DNA of 64,000 nt from Caenimonas sedimenti (GCF_007833165.1 NZ_VOBQ01000015.1:1-64000), one strand, 5' to 3'. Positions 1-10,611 are shown, counted from the first letter of the stretch. The notes: generated from the letters alone by a model not told the origin. Made by a program: numbers and translations.

Positions 1-70
1 CCCGCAGGCGAACCCCAGCTGCCACCGCTGCCATTGCTGGGGTTCGCCTGCGGGCTCACCACCAGCCTAC
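1..70. repeat. Palindromic intergenic-type repeat, left arm cut by window edge
   Basis: The arms CCCGCAGGCGAACCCCAGC (1-19) and GCTGGGGTTCGCCTGCGGG (36-54) are exact inverted repeats with a short loop, followed by CTCACC and CAGCCTAC. The same arms and flanks recur at 22565-22660, so this is a member of a dispersed family. The open frame of fdhD reads straight through it. Confidence 0.85.
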
Positions 71-884
71 GCGGGGTTCCGACATCACCGCAGTAAGCCA
101 CCCAGTCGTCGCCGCGCGCGAAACCCACCAGCACCAGGCCGGCGGCTTCGGCGGTGCGGACGGCCAGTGCTGTGGGCGCCGAGACTGCCGCCAGGGCGCC
201 GACGCCGGCGCGCACGGTCTTCTGCACCATCTCGTAGCTGGCCCGGCTGGTGACGGCGATGAAACCGGTCGCCGGGTCGCGCCGCGAGCGCGCGAGCGCG
301 CCGATGAGCTTGTCGAGTGCGTTGTGCCGGCCGACGTCTTCGCGCACGAGTTCGACGCTGCCGTCCGCATCGCACCAGGCGGCGGCGTGGGTGGCGCCGG
401 TGGCCGACTGCAGCGCCTGCTGCTGGCGCATCTCGCGCAGGGCGCGCGTCAATGCTTCACGGGCCAGCGCGAAGGGCCGCACGCGCTGCTCGATCCGCGG
501 CAGGGCCTGCGCCAGGCTCTCCACGCCGCACAGGCCGCAACCCGTGCGGCCGGCCAGCGTCCGGCGGCGCTCCTTCAACCGAACCAGGCACCGCGCCGCC
601 ACGTCGATGTGCAGCACGATGCCGTCCGACGTGCTCTCAGGCATGATGTCGTGCATGTCGCCCGCCCGGTCCACGATCCCTTCCGATAGCGAGAAGCCGA
701 GCGCGAAGTCCTCCAGGTCCAGTGGCGTCGCCAGCATCACGGCATGCGAGATGCCGTTGTATTGCAGCGCAATGGGCACCTCGTCGGCCACCCAGTCGGC
801 CACGGTCCGCGCGACGCCGCCGCGGCAGGCGAGCGCCTGCACCGGCACCGCGCCGGGAAGCGCATGCGGTTGCCGCGCCGACAT
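1..884 (-). CDS. fdhD: Formate dehydrogenase accessory sulfurtransferase FdhD/FdsC, 3' end outside window
   Basis: FdhD-family proteins pass sulfur from the cysteine desulfurase to the molybdenum cofactor before it is inserted into formate dehydrogenase. The frame starts at an ATG (884) that shares one base with the fdsA stop (TGATG), so translation is coupled. The redox motif TGCGLCG places the two sulfur-carrying cysteines near residues 116 and 119. Further family signatures are DLEDFALGFSLSEGI near 56-70 and VREDVGRHNALDK in the second half. The frame has no stop before position 1. Its last 20 or so codons lie in a repeated palindrome, so the native C terminus may be altered. In Cupriavidus the corresponding gene is fdsC in fdsGBACD, so fdsD may lie just outside the window. 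Confidence 0.9.
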   Translation of the reverse strand, partial: MSARQPHALPGAVPVQALACRGGVARTVADWVADEVPIALQYNGISHAVMLATPLDLEDFALGFSLSEGIVDRAGDMHDIMPESTSDGIVLHIDVAARCLVRLKERRRTLAGRTGCGLCGVESLAQALPRIEQRVRPFALAREALTRALREMRQQQALQSATGATHAAAWCDADGSVELVREDVGRHNALDKLIGALARSRRDPATGFIAVTSRASYEMVQKTVRAGVGALAAVSAPTALAVRTAEAAGLVLVGFARGDDWVAYCGDVGTPRRLVVSPQANPSNGSGGSWGSPA

Positions 885-3748
885 CACTTCGCAGGCACGG
901 AGTCGTGCCGTTGCGCCAGCAGTTCCAGCTGCCGGTCGTTGAAGCGCTGGTAGCCGCGCTGCCATTCGGACGGTTGCGCCACCTTGCTGATCTGCACCGC
1001 CGTCACCTTGTACTCGGGGCAGTTGGTCGCCCAGTCCGAGTTCTCGGTGGTGATCACGTTCGCGCCCGACTCGGGAAAGTGGAAGGTGGTGTAGACCACG
1101 CCCGGCTGCATGCGCTCGCTCACAACGGCGCGCAGCACGGTTTCGCCGGCACGGCTGGCGATGCCCACCCAGTCGCCGTCGTTCACGCCGCGCTCCTCGG
1201 CGTCGTGCGGGTGGATCTCCAGCCGGTCCTCGTCGTGCCACTCGTTGTTGGGCGTGCGGCGGGTCTGCGCGCCCACGTTGTACTGGCTCAGGATGCGTCC
1301 GGTGGTGAGCACCAGCGGGAAGCGCTTGGTCACCTTCTCGGACGAGGGGACGTACTGCGTGATCACGAAGCGGCCCTTGCCGCGCGAGAACCCATCGACG
1401 TGCATGATCGGCGTGCCGGCTTCCGCCGTGTCGTCGTTGCAGGGCCACTGCACGCTGCCCAGCTTGTCGAGCTTCGCGTAGCTGACGCCGTGGAACGTGG
1501 GCGTCAAGGCGGCGATCTCGTCCATGATCTGCGACGGGTGCGTGTACTTCATCGCGTAGCCCAGCGCGTTCGACAGCTTGACCGTCACTTCCCAGTCGGC
1601 CAGCCCGCCCAGCGGTTTCATCACCTTGCGCACGCGCGAGATGCGGCGCTCGGCGTTGGTGAAGGTTCCGTCCTTCTCGACGAACGAGGAGCCCGGCAGG
1701 AACACGTGGGCGTACTTGGCGGTCTCGTTCAGGAACAGGTCCTGCACCACCAGGCACTCCAGCTGGGCCAGCGCGCCTGTGACGTGCTGCGTGTTGGGGT
1801 CGGATTGCACGATGTCCTCGCCCTGCACGTAGAGCGCGCGGAATGTGCCCTCGCTGGCGGCGTCGAACATGTTGGGGATGCGCAGGCCGGGCTCCGACGG
1901 CAGGGGCACGCCCCAGGCGTCCTCGAACTGCATGCGCACCGTGGTGTCCGACACGTGGCGGTAGCCGGGCAGCTCGTGCGGGAACGAGCCCATGTCGCAC
2001 GCACCCTGCACGTTGTTCTGGCCGCGCAGCGGGTTCACGCCCACGCCTTCGCGGCCGACGTTGCCGGTGGCCATGGCCAGGTTGGCGATGCCCATCACCA
2101 TGGTCGAGCCCTGGGCGTGCTCGGTGACGCCGAGGCCGTAGTAGATCGCTGCGTTCCCGCCGGTCGCGTAGAGCCGGGCGGCGCCGCGCACCTGGTCGGC
2201 CGGCACGCCGGTGATGATGGCTGTGGCCTCGGGCGAGTTCTCCTCGCGCGCCACGAACTCCTGCCATTCGCGGAACGACTTCTCGTCGCAGCGTTCACCG
2301 ATGTAGTCCGCCGCCACCAGGCCTTCGGTCACCACCACGTGGGCCAGTGCCGTGATCAAGGCGACGTTGGTGCCGGGCTTCAGCTGCAGGTGGAAGTCGG
2401 CGCGCACATGCGGCGAAGCCACCAAGTCGATCCGGCGCGGGTCGGCCACGATCAGCCGCGCGCCCGCGCGGATGCGCTTCTTCATGCGCGAGGCGAACAC
2501 CGGGTGGGCATCGGTCGGGTTGGCGCCGATCACCAGGATCACGTCGGACTGCTCGACCGACTTGAAGGTCTGGGTGCCGGCCGATTCACCGAAGGTCTGC
2601 TTCAAGCCGTAGCCGGTGGGCGAATGGCAGACGCGCGCGCAGGTGTCGACGTTGTTGTTGCCGAAAGCGGCCCGCACCAGCTTCTGCACCAGGTAGGTCT
2701 CTTCGTTGGTGCAGCGCGAGGAGGTGATGCCGCCGATCGAATCCTTGCCATGGCGCAGCTGGATCTGGCGGAACTGGTTGGCGGCGTACCCGATGGCCTC
2801 GTCCCAGCTGACTTCGCGCCACGGGTCGGTGATGCGCTCGCGGATCATCGGCTTGGTGATGCGGTCCTTGTGCGTGGCGTAGCCCCAGGCGAAGCGGCCC
2901 TTCACGCACGAGTGGCCTTCGTTCGCCTTGCCGTCCTTCCAGGGCGTCATGCGCACCACCTGCTCGCCCTTCACCTCGGCCTTGAAGCCGCAGCCCACGC
3001 CGCAGTAGGCGCAGGTGGTGATGATACTTTTGGTCGGCATGCCCAGCGAAATCACGCTCTTGTCCTGCAGCGTCGCCGTGGGGCAGGCCTGCACGCAGGC
3101 GCCGCAGCTGACGCATTCGCTGTCCATGAAAGCCTGGTCCTGGCCGGGCGACACGCGTGACTCGAAGCCGCGGCCACTGATCGTGAGCGCGAACGTGCCC
3201 TGCGTTTCCTCGCAGGCCCGCACGCAGCGGTTGCAGACGATGCACTTGCTGGGTTCGTAGGTGAAGTACGGGTTCGATTCGTCCTTCTTGGCCTGCAGGT
3301 GGTTGGCGCCGTCGAAGCCGTAGCGCACGTTGCGCAGGCCCACGGCGCCGGCCATGTCCTGCAGCTCGCAATCGCCGTTGGCGCTGCAGGTCAGGCAGTC
3401 CAGCGGGTGGTCCGAGATGTAGAGCTCCATCACGTCGTGCCGCAGCTTGGCCAGCTTGTCGGTTTGCGTGCGGACGTTCATGCCGGCTTCGGCCGGCGTG
3501 GTGCACGACGCCGGGTAGCCGCGCCGGCCTTCGATCTCGACCAGGCACATGCGGCAGCTGCCGAACGGCTCCAGGCTGTCGGTGGCGCACAGCTTGGGCA
3601 CGGAGATGCCGGCCTCGATGGCGGCGCGCATCAGCGAGGTGCCGGCCGGGACGGTGACGGCCTGGCCGTCGATCTGCAGCGAGACGGTCTCGCCCGAGGC
3701 GCTCAAGCGGGCCGGGGTGCCGCAGTCGGTGTCGCAATTGCAAGGCAT
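884..3748 (-). CDS. fdsA: NAD-dependent formate dehydrogenase, alpha (molybdenum) subunit
   Basis: This is the catalytic subunit of the soluble FdsABG-type complex, oxidising formate to CO2 at a Mo-bis(MGD) centre. It has 954 residues, a normal length. In order it shows an N-terminal [2Fe-2S] ferredoxin domain (cysteines in KLCATDSLEPFGSCRMCLVE), a His-Cys3 cluster (DHPLDCLTCSANGDC), two [4Fe-4S] motifs (CIVCNRCVRAC, CVSCGACVQAC), the Mo-domain cluster CAYCGVGCGF and the motif CARVCHSPTGYG carrying the Mo ligand. The ligand is cysteine, not selenocysteine. A molydopterin-binding C-terminal domain follows (TTGRILSQYNVGAQTRR). Twelve bases separate it from fdsB upstream and it overlaps fdhD by one base, so the genes form one operon. 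Confidence 0.96.
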   Translation of the reverse strand: MPCNCDTDCGTPARLSASGETVSLQIDGQAVTVPAGTSLMRAAIEAGISVPKLCATDSLEPFGSCRMCLVEIEGRRGYPASCTTPAEAGMNVRTQTDKLAKLRHDVMELYISDHPLDCLTCSANGDCELQDMAGAVGLRNVRYGFDGANHLQAKKDESNPYFTYEPSKCIVCNRCVRACEETQGTFALTISGRGFESRVSPGQDQAFMDSECVSCGACVQACPTATLQDKSVISLGMPTKSIITTCAYCGVGCGFKAEVKGEQVVRMTPWKDGKANEGHSCVKGRFAWGYATHKDRITKPMIRERITDPWREVSWDEAIGYAANQFRQIQLRHGKDSIGGITSSRCTNEETYLVQKLVRAAFGNNNVDTCARVCHSPTGYGLKQTFGESAGTQTFKSVEQSDVILVIGANPTDAHPVFASRMKKRIRAGARLIVADPRRIDLVASPHVRADFHLQLKPGTNVALITALAHVVVTEGLVAADYIGERCDEKSFREWQEFVAREENSPEATAIITGVPADQVRGAARLYATGGNAAIYYGLGVTEHAQGSTMVMGIANLAMATGNVGREGVGVNPLRGQNNVQGACDMGSFPHELPGYRHVSDTTVRMQFEDAWGVPLPSEPGLRIPNMFDAASEGTFRALYVQGEDIVQSDPNTQHVTGALAQLECLVVQDLFLNETAKYAHVFLPGSSFVEKDGTFTNAERRISRVRKVMKPLGGLADWEVTVKLSNALGYAMKYTHPSQIMDEIAALTPTFHGVSYAKLDKLGSVQWPCNDDTAEAGTPIMHVDGFSRGKGRFVITQYVPSSEKVTKRFPLVLTTGRILSQYNVGAQTRRTPNNEWHDEDRLEIHPHDAEERGVNDGDWVGIASRAGETVLRAVVSERMQPGVVYTTFHFPESGANVITTENSDWATNCPEYKVTAVQISKVAQPSEWQRGYQRFNDRQLELLAQRHDSVPAK

Positions 3749-3760
3749 CTTGTTGTTTCC

Positions 3761-5305
3761 TCAGGCGGCGCGTTCTTCTTCGTCCAGGAGGCCGAAGTCT
3801 TGCGGGTAGTGGTTCAGGGCGGAGAGCACGGGGTAGGGCGTCATGCCGCCCATCGCGCAGAGGCTGCCGTGCAGCATCGTGTCGCACAGCTCGCGCAACA
3901 GGCGCACCTGCTGCGGCCGGTTGTGGTTGAGGGTGATCTTGTCGATCACTTCGACACCGCGGGTGGAACCGATGCGGCAGGGCGTGCACTTGCCGCAGGA
4001 TTCGACGGCGCAGAACTCCATCGCGAAGCGCGCGAGCTGCGACATGTCGGCCGTGTCGTCGTGCACCACGATGCCACCGTGGCCCAGCACCAGCCCCTTG
4101 GCGGTGTAGGCGTCGTAGTCGAGCGGCAGATCCCACTCGGCCTCGGGCACGTAGGCGCCCAGGGGGCCGCCCACCTGGACGGCCTTCACAGGCCGGCCGC
4201 TCGCCGTGCCGCCGCCGATGTCGAACACCAGTTCGCGCAGCGTGAGCCCGAAGGGCAGCTCGTAGAGGCCGCCGTGCTTGATGTTGCCGGCCAGCTGGAA
4301 GGGCAGCGTGCCGCGCGAGCGGCCGGTGCCGAAATCACGATAGAACGCGGGCCCGTGCTCCAGGATCGTCGGCACGGCCGCGAAGCTCAGCACGTTGTTG
4401 ATGACCGTGGGTCGGCCGAACAGCCCGCTGATCGCAGGCAGCGGCGGCTTGGCGCGCACGATGCCGCGCCTGCCTTCCAGGCTCTCCAGCATCGCCGTCT
4501 CTTCGCCGCACACGTAGGAGCCGCCGCCCACGCGCACTTCGATGTCGAAGGCCGGGCCGGTGCCCAGCAGACGGGCGCCCAGCACGCCGGCTTCGCGCGC
4601 GGCCTGGAGCGCGGCCTCGAAGGTGGCGATGGCGTGCGGGTATTCGGAGCGGATGTAGACGAACCCCTTGTCCGCGCCGACGGCCAGAGCCGCGATCGCC
4701 ATGCCTTCGATGAGCAGGTAGGGGTCGCCTTCCATCAGCATGCGATCGGCGAAGGTGCCGGAGTCGCCCTCGTCGGCGTTGCACACCACGTATTTGCGCG
4801 GGCCGGGCGCCGCGGCCACCGTGCGCCATTTGATGCCGGCCGGAAAGGCCGCGCCGCCGCGGCCACGCAGGCCGGAGTCCAGCACCTGCTGCACGATGTC
4901 GGCCGGCGGCAGGGCCAGCGCGTTGCGCAGCCCGGCCCAGTAGACGGGCGCGAGCGGGTCGTCCAGGCCGCAGCGGGCGAAGGTCAGCCGCTGCTGACGT
5001 GCGAAGGCTGGTAGCTGGTCGACGGGGCCGTGGCGCAACGCGTGCGCGCCGCCCCTGAGCAAGCCGGCGCCGAACAGCGCGGGCACGTCTTCGGGCGTGA
5101 CCGGGCCGTAGGCGATGCGGCCGGCCGGCGTTTCCACTTCCACCAGCGGTTCCAGCCAGAGCAGGCCGCGCGAGCCGTTGCGCACGATGCGCACGCGCTG
5201 GTCGTGCGCGACGGCGTGCGCCTCGATCGCCGCGGCCACGGCATCGGCGCCGGCGGCCAGTGCGGCGGCATCGCGCGGTACGTAGATGACGGTGGCGCCG
5301 CTCAT
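3761..5305 (-). CDS. fdsB: NAD-dependent formate dehydrogenase, beta (flavin/NADH) subunit
   Basis: This NuoF-like subunit carries FMN and a [4Fe-4S] cluster and passes electrons from the alpha subunit to NAD+. The protein has about 514 residues. An N-terminal thioredoxin-like part of about 100 residues precedes the NuoF core with GRGGAAFPAGIKW, CNADEGDSGTFADR and the FMN/NAD loop GGGSYVCGEETAMLESLEG. The cluster motif ESCGKCTPCRIG is near the C terminus. The ATG at 5305 is chosen because it overlaps the fdsG stop as ATGA. An in-frame ATG three codons upstream (5314) is the alternative. Confidence 0.95.
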   Translation of the reverse strand: MSGATVIYVPRDAAALAAGADAVAAAIEAHAVAHDQRVRIVRNGSRGLLWLEPLVEVETPAGRIAYGPVTPEDVPALFGAGLLRGGAHALRHGPVDQLPAFARQQRLTFARCGLDDPLAPVYWAGLRNALALPPADIVQQVLDSGLRGRGGAAFPAGIKWRTVAAAPGPRKYVVCNADEGDSGTFADRMLMEGDPYLLIEGMAIAALAVGADKGFVYIRSEYPHAIATFEAALQAAREAGVLGARLLGTGPAFDIEVRVGGGSYVCGEETAMLESLEGRRGIVRAKPPLPAISGLFGRPTVINNVLSFAAVPTILEHGPAFYRDFGTGRSRGTLPFQLAGNIKHGGLYELPFGLTLRELVFDIGGGTASGRPVKAVQVGGPLGAYVPEAEWDLPLDYDAYTAKGLVLGHGGIVVHDDTADMSQLARFAMEFCAVESCGKCTPCRIGSTRGVEVIDKITLNHNRPQQVRLLRELCDTMLHGSLCAMGGMTPYPVLSALNHYPQDFGLLDEEERAA

Positions 5306-5757
5306 GACGCGCACCGCTTGTCCACCAGCGCCGCCAGCCGCTCGGGCGTCATGCGCGCATGGAGCTTGTCATCGAGCAGCACCGCCGGCGACTGCGCGCA
5401 CAGACCGAGGCAGTAGACCGCCTCGACGGTGCAGCGATGCGCTTCGTGCTGGCGCGCATGGGCCAGCAGTTCCTCGCCGCCCATGGAGCGGCAGGCCTCG
5501 GCGCGGCACACCTGCAGCACCGGGCCCCGGGCCGGCTCCTGCCGGAAGTGGTGGTAGTAGCTCAGCACGCCGTGCACTTCGGCGCGCGACAGGTCCAGGC
5601 CTTCGGCGATGGGCTGCACGGCCGCGGACGGCACCCAGCCCAGCGCCTCCTGCACGCCATGCAGCACGGGCAGCAGGGGCCCGGCCAGGTGCTTGCGTTC
5701 GGCGAGCACCCGCGCGACGACCTCGTAGGTGGTCGGTGCGGGATCGGGAGTGGGCAT
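5302..5757 (-). CDS. fdsG: NAD-dependent formate dehydrogenase, gamma subunit
   Basis: This is a NuoE-like thioredoxin-fold [2Fe-2S] subunit of the formate dehydrogenase complex, 151 residues long. The four cluster cysteines are visible as VCRAEAC in the middle and VYCLGLC about 35 residues later, both followed by the usual polar loops. A GGAG-like ribosome binding site (CAGGAGAC) lies just upstream. It is the first gene of the fdsG-B-A-fdhD operon. The 169-base gap upstream contains a TTGAC-N4-GTCAA inverted repeat ending 64 bases before the start codon. Confidence 0.94.
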   Translation of the reverse strand: MPTPDPAPTTYEVVARVLAERKHLAGPLLPVLHGVQEALGWVPSAAVQPIAEGLDLSRAEVHGVLSYYHHFRQEPARGPVLQVCRAEACRSMGGEELLAHARQHEAHRCTVEAVYCLGLCAQSPAVLLDDKLHARMTPERLAALVDKRCAS

Positions 5758-5821
5758 TGACGTGTCTCCTGCGCTTGTAGGTGTTGCGGACGACTATCGC
5801 GCCCGGCCCGCGCGCATGCCA

Positions 5822-5835
5822 TTGACCATCGTCAA
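5822..5835. promoter_or_regulatory. TTGAC-N4-GTCAA inverted repeat upstream of fdsG
   Basis: TTGACCATCGTCAA lies 64 bases before the fdsG ATG. The same architecture recurs upstream of gcl (6926-6939) and of the PAS gene (22520-22533). It resembles FNR/CRP-superfamily operators (FNR: TTGAT-N4-ATCAA) with C/G at the inner positions. Binding by the adjacent LysR protein is an alternative. Confidence 0.55.
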
Positions 5836-5926
5836 GATTCGGGAAATGGTGGTGTGGCCGCCGCGCATGCAGCGACTGTCCGGGCCGCGCGGCGCCCGGT
5901 CAAATGGGATCGCTACATGTGCAGAT

Positions 5927-6871
5927 TCACTGCTTGAATGAGGAGAGGCGGCCGGCGAGGGCCGACACTTCCTTGCGCCAGGGCGCGGCCTGGGCAAACG
6001 CGAGCGCCGCCTCCAGCGCATGCGGGTCGCTTTCGGAGGCCAGCGTGAAGAAGGCCACCGGCGTGACGATCGCGGGACGCACCAGCGGCAGTGCCAGCAG
6101 AGGCAGCCCTTGCGGTGCGGCTGCGGCCAGGGCGCCGGGAACGACGCAGCGGATCGACCCGCTCGTCACCGCGAGCATCAGCGCCGTGACGGAATCCGTT
6201 TCCAGCACCGGATGCGCCTCGACCCCAGCCTGGCGGAACGCCGCATCGACCACCTGCCGGTGATGGTTCTCGGGCGTCAGCAGGCCCAGCGGCTCGCGCG
6301 CGGCCTCGGCCCAGCCGCACGCTGCGCCCACACGCAAGCCCTGGCCTTCATCGCCGAGCATCAACAGGAAATAGCGCTCCTCGTACTGCGGCAGGTGCCG
6401 AAAGCGCGGCCGGCGTTCCACGCGTTCGGCGAAGCCCAGGCCCAGGTCGAGCGTGAGGTCTTCCAGCCCGGCCTCGATCTCGGTGGAGCGCATCGACCGC
6501 AGCGTGACGGAGATGCCCGGGTGCAACTCGTGCAGGGCGACGGCGAAGCGCGTCGCCACCGACACGGCGGTGGGCACCACGCCCATGCGCAAGCGCCCCT
6601 GCGGCTCGTTGCCACGTGCCCGCAGCTCCTGCTGCAGCAGCTCGTGCTCGTGCAGCATGCGGCGCGCCGCCAGCAGGATGCGCTCGCCCTCCTCGGTGAG
6701 GCCGGCGTAAACCCGGCCACGCCGGACGATCTGCGTTCCGTACTCGGCCTCGAGCGCACGCAGCGCGTTCGAGAGTGCCGGCTGCGTGATGTGGCAGGCC
6801 TCGGCCGCGCGCGCGAAGTGCCGATGCTCGCTGAGGGCGACCAGGTAGCGCAGCGATGAAAGAACGTTCAT
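5927..6871 (-). CDS. LysR-family regulator between fds and gcl operons (FdsR-like candidate)
   Basis: This is a 314-residue LysR-type regulator with an N-terminal winged helix ([32 protein letters not shown], about residues 9-40) and a C-terminal inducer-binding domain. The ATG at 6871 fits the family N terminus. An ATG four codons upstream (6883) is possible. The gene is divergent from gcl and codirectional with the formate dehydrogenase operon 169 bases downstream. In Cupriavidus a LysR protein, FdsR, controls fdsGBACD, so this may be its counterpart. Control of the gcl operon is equally plausible from position. The inducer cannot be read from sequence. Confidence 0.85.
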   Translation of the reverse strand: MNVLSSLRYLVALSEHRHFARAAEACHITQPALSNALRALEAEYGTQIVRRGRVYAGLTEEGERILLAARRMLHEHELLQQELRARGNEPQGRLRMGVVPTAVSVATRFAVALHELHPGISVTLRSMRSTEIEAGLEDLTLDLGLGFAERVERRPRFRHLPQYEERYFLLMLGDEGQGLRVGAACGWAEAAREPLGLLTPENHHRQVVDAAFRQAGVEAHPVLETDSVTALMLAVTSGSIRCVVPGALAAAAPQGLPLLALPLVRPAIVTPVAFFTLASESDPHALEAALAFAQAAPWRKEVSALAGRLSSFKQ

Positions 6872-6925
6872 CACTTCGATCATATGGAATCCATAACGAA
6901 CGCTGATGCTCCGTTTTCGCGATCC

Positions 6926-6939
6926 TTGACCGCCGTCAA
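6926..6939. promoter_or_regulatory. TTGAC-N4-GTCAA inverted repeat between LysR gene and gcl
   Basis: TTGACCGCCGTCAA lies 64 bases before the gcl ATG, the same gap as the fdsG copy, and 54 bases before the LysR ATG. The shared motif and spacing suggest common control of formate and glyoxylate metabolism. Confidence 0.55.
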
Positions 6940-7003
6940 GCCCGCAGCCGCACGCCTGCACGGACCATGCCTCCTCGGCCCCAACGGCCGCAGGAGACAG
7001 AAC

Positions 7004-8794
<1,791 letters not shown>

Positions 8795-8813
8795 TTCATC
8801 CGGAGCCCAAGAC

Positions 8814-9611
8814 ATGCCTCGCTTCGCCGCCAACCTCACGATGCTCTTCACCGAGCTGCCCTTCCTGGACCGCTTCGAGGCCGCCGCCGATGCGGGCTTC
8901 CAGGCCGTCGAGTTCCTGTTCCCCTATGCGCACCCCGCCAAGGAAATCCGCGACCGGCTGGACGCCAACGGCCTGCAACTGGTGCTGCACAACCTGCCCG
9001 CCGGCAACTGGGACGCGGGCGAGCGCGGCATCGCCTGCCTGCCGGAGCGCGTGGCCGACTTCCGCGCCGGCGTGGCGCTGGGCTGCGAGTACGCACAGGC
9101 GCTGGGTGTGCGCCAGCTGAACTGCCTGGCCGGCAAGGCGCCGTCCGGCGCCGACCCCGCGCGGCTGCACGGCACGCTGGTGGACAACCTGCGCTACGCG
9201 GCGCTGGAGCTGCGTTGCGCGGGCCTGCAATTGCTGCTGGAGCCGATCAATGCCTACGACATCCCCGGCTTTTTCGTGAACCGCACCGACCACGCGCTGG
9301 CTCTGCTGGACGAGGTGGGCGTGGACAACACCTGGCTGCAGTACGACATCTACCACGCGCAACGCACCGAAGGCGAGCTGGCGGCCACGCTCACGCGCCA
9401 CCTGCCGCGCATCGCGCACATCCAGTTGGCCGACAACCCGGGCCGCAACGAGCCGGGCACCGGCGAGATCAACTGGGACTTCCTGTTCCGCCACATCGAC
9501 GCACTCGGCTACGCCGGCTGGATCGGCTGCGAGTACAAGCCGGCCGCCGGCACGCAGGCCGGGCTGGGTTGGCTGCGCCGCCATCAACTTCCCGAAAGGA
9601 TTTCCGCATGA
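8814..9611 (+). CDS. hyi: Hydroxypyruvate isomerase
   Basis: Hyi is a TIM-barrel isomerase of the xylose-isomerase-like AP endonuclease family that interconverts hydroxypyruvate and tartronate semialdehyde. The protein has 265 residues. Visible features are the N terminus FAANLTMLFTELPFLDRF, EPINAYDIPGFFVN with the metal-binding glutamate, YDIYHAQR, and GEINWDFLF near the C terminus. It starts 19 bases after gcl and its stop overlaps the glxR start as ATGA, so the three genes are translated as a unit. Confidence 0.95.
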   Translation: MPRFAANLTMLFTELPFLDRFEAAADAGFQAVEFLFPYAHPAKEIRDRLDANGLQLVLHNLPAGNWDAGERGIACLPERVADFRAGVALGCEYAQALGVRQLNCLAGKAPSGADPARLHGTLVDNLRYAALELRCAGLQLLLEPINAYDIPGFFVNRTDHALALLDEVGVDNTWLQYDIYHAQRTEGELAATLTRHLPRIAHIQLADNPGRNEPGTGEINWDFLFRHIDALGYAGWIGCEYKPAAGTQAGLGWLRRHQLPERISA

Positions 9612-10516
9612 CCGACCTGTCGTCGCTCAAGCTCGGCTTCATCGGCCTGGGCATCATGGGCACGCCGATGGCGGGCCACCTGCTGGCCGCCGGCCACCAG
9701 TTGTTCGTCCACACGCTGGGCCCCATGCCGGCCTCGATCGCCGGCACCCGCGCCACGCAGTGCACCACCGCACGCGGAGTGGCCGAGCGCGCCGACATCA
9801 TCTTCCTGATGGTGCCCGACACGCCCGACGTGGAGCAGGCGCTGTTTGGCGAGAAGGGCGTGGCCTCGGGCCTGGCCAAGGGCAAGACCGTGGTCGACAT
9901 GAGCTCGATCTCGCCCCTGGCCACCAAGGAGTTCGCGCAGCGGATCCGCGAGCTGGGCTGCGACTACCTGGATGCGCCGGTGTCCGGCGGCGAAGTCGGC
10001 GCGCGCAATGCCACGTTGTCGATCATGGTGGGCGGCGAGCCCGCGGTGTTCGAACGCGTGAAGCCGCTGTTCGAGAAGATGGGGAAGAACATCACGCTGG
10101 TGGGCGGCAATGGCGATGGGCAGACGGCGAAGGTGGCGAATCAGATCATCGTGGCACTGACCATCGAGGCGGTGGGGGAGGCGCTGGTGTTCGCCTCACG
10201 CGCGGGCGCGGACCCGGCGCGGGTGAGACAGGCGCTGATGGGTGGGTTTGCTTCGTCGAAGATCCTTGAGGTGCATGGGGAGCGGATGGTCAAGCGAACC
10301 TTCGAGCCGGGGTTTCGGATTGAGCTGCATCAGAAGGATCTGAACCTGGCGCTGGCGAGTGCGCGGGCGCTGGGGGTGTCGCTGCCGAATACGGCGATGG
10401 CGCAGGAGTTGTTCAATGCTTGTGCAGCCCGGGGCGGCAAGGGGTGGGATCACTCGGCGATGGTGCGGGCGTTGGAGGGGATGGCGAATTTTGAGATTGG
10501 GCAGGTGGCGTCTTAG
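9608..10516 (+). CDS. glxR: 2-hydroxy-3-oxopropionate (tartronate semialdehyde) reductase
   Basis: This beta-hydroxyacid dehydrogenase reduces tartronate semialdehyde to glycerate with NAD(P)H, completing the route from glyoxylate to glycerate. It has 302 residues. The Rossmann motif is GFIGLGIMGTPMA near residue 12, the substrate-binding signature is DAPVSGGEVGA, and the catalytic lysine lies in KVANQIIVALTIEA. ATG 9608 overlaps the hyi stop as ATGA. The last 300 bases are less strictly GC-rich at third positions than the start of the gene, before the repeat cluster that follows. Confidence 0.94.
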   Translation: MTDLSSLKLGFIGLGIMGTPMAGHLLAAGHQLFVHTLGPMPASIAGTRATQCTTARGVAERADIIFLMVPDTPDVEQALFGEKGVASGLAKGKTVVDMSSISPLATKEFAQRIRELGCDYLDAPVSGGEVGARNATLSIMVGGEPAVFERVKPLFEKMGKNITLVGGNGDGQTAKVANQIIVALTIEAVGEALVFASRAGADPARVRQALMGGFASSKILEVHGERMVKRTFEPGFRIELHQKDLNLALASARALGVSLPNTAMAQELFNACAARGGKGWDHSAMVRALEGMANFEIGQVAS

Positions 10517-10539
10517 CGCCCGTCGTTCCCGCCTCACCT

Positions 10540-10569
10540 CGTCATTCCCGCGAAGGCGGGAATCCAGGG
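10540..10569. repeat. Dispersed palindromic repeat, CGTCATTCCCGCG family
   Basis: The unit reads CGTCATTCCCGCGAAGGC and continues GGGAATCCAGGG, so TTCCCGC and GCGGGAA form a hairpin. The same 30 bases recur at 48597-48626 after the monooxygenase gene. Confidence 0.85.
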
Positions 10570-10582
10570 CTCCCAAAGTGGC

Positions 10583-10611
10583 TGTCATCCCAGCGAAGGC
10601 TGGGATCCAGG
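10583..10611. repeat. Dispersed palindromic repeat, TGTCATCCCAGCG family
   Basis: The unit runs from TGTCATCCCAGCGAAGGCTG to GGATCCAGG. Its reverse complement recurs with one base difference at 17548-17576. ATCCCAGC and GCTGGGAT form the stem. Confidence 0.85.

Noticed and set aside
722..3160. Long plus-strand open frame of 812 codons
   Set aside because: It lies opposite fdsA, is rich in His, Val, Arg and Ala, has no domain and results from GC-skewed third positions of the minus-strand gene.
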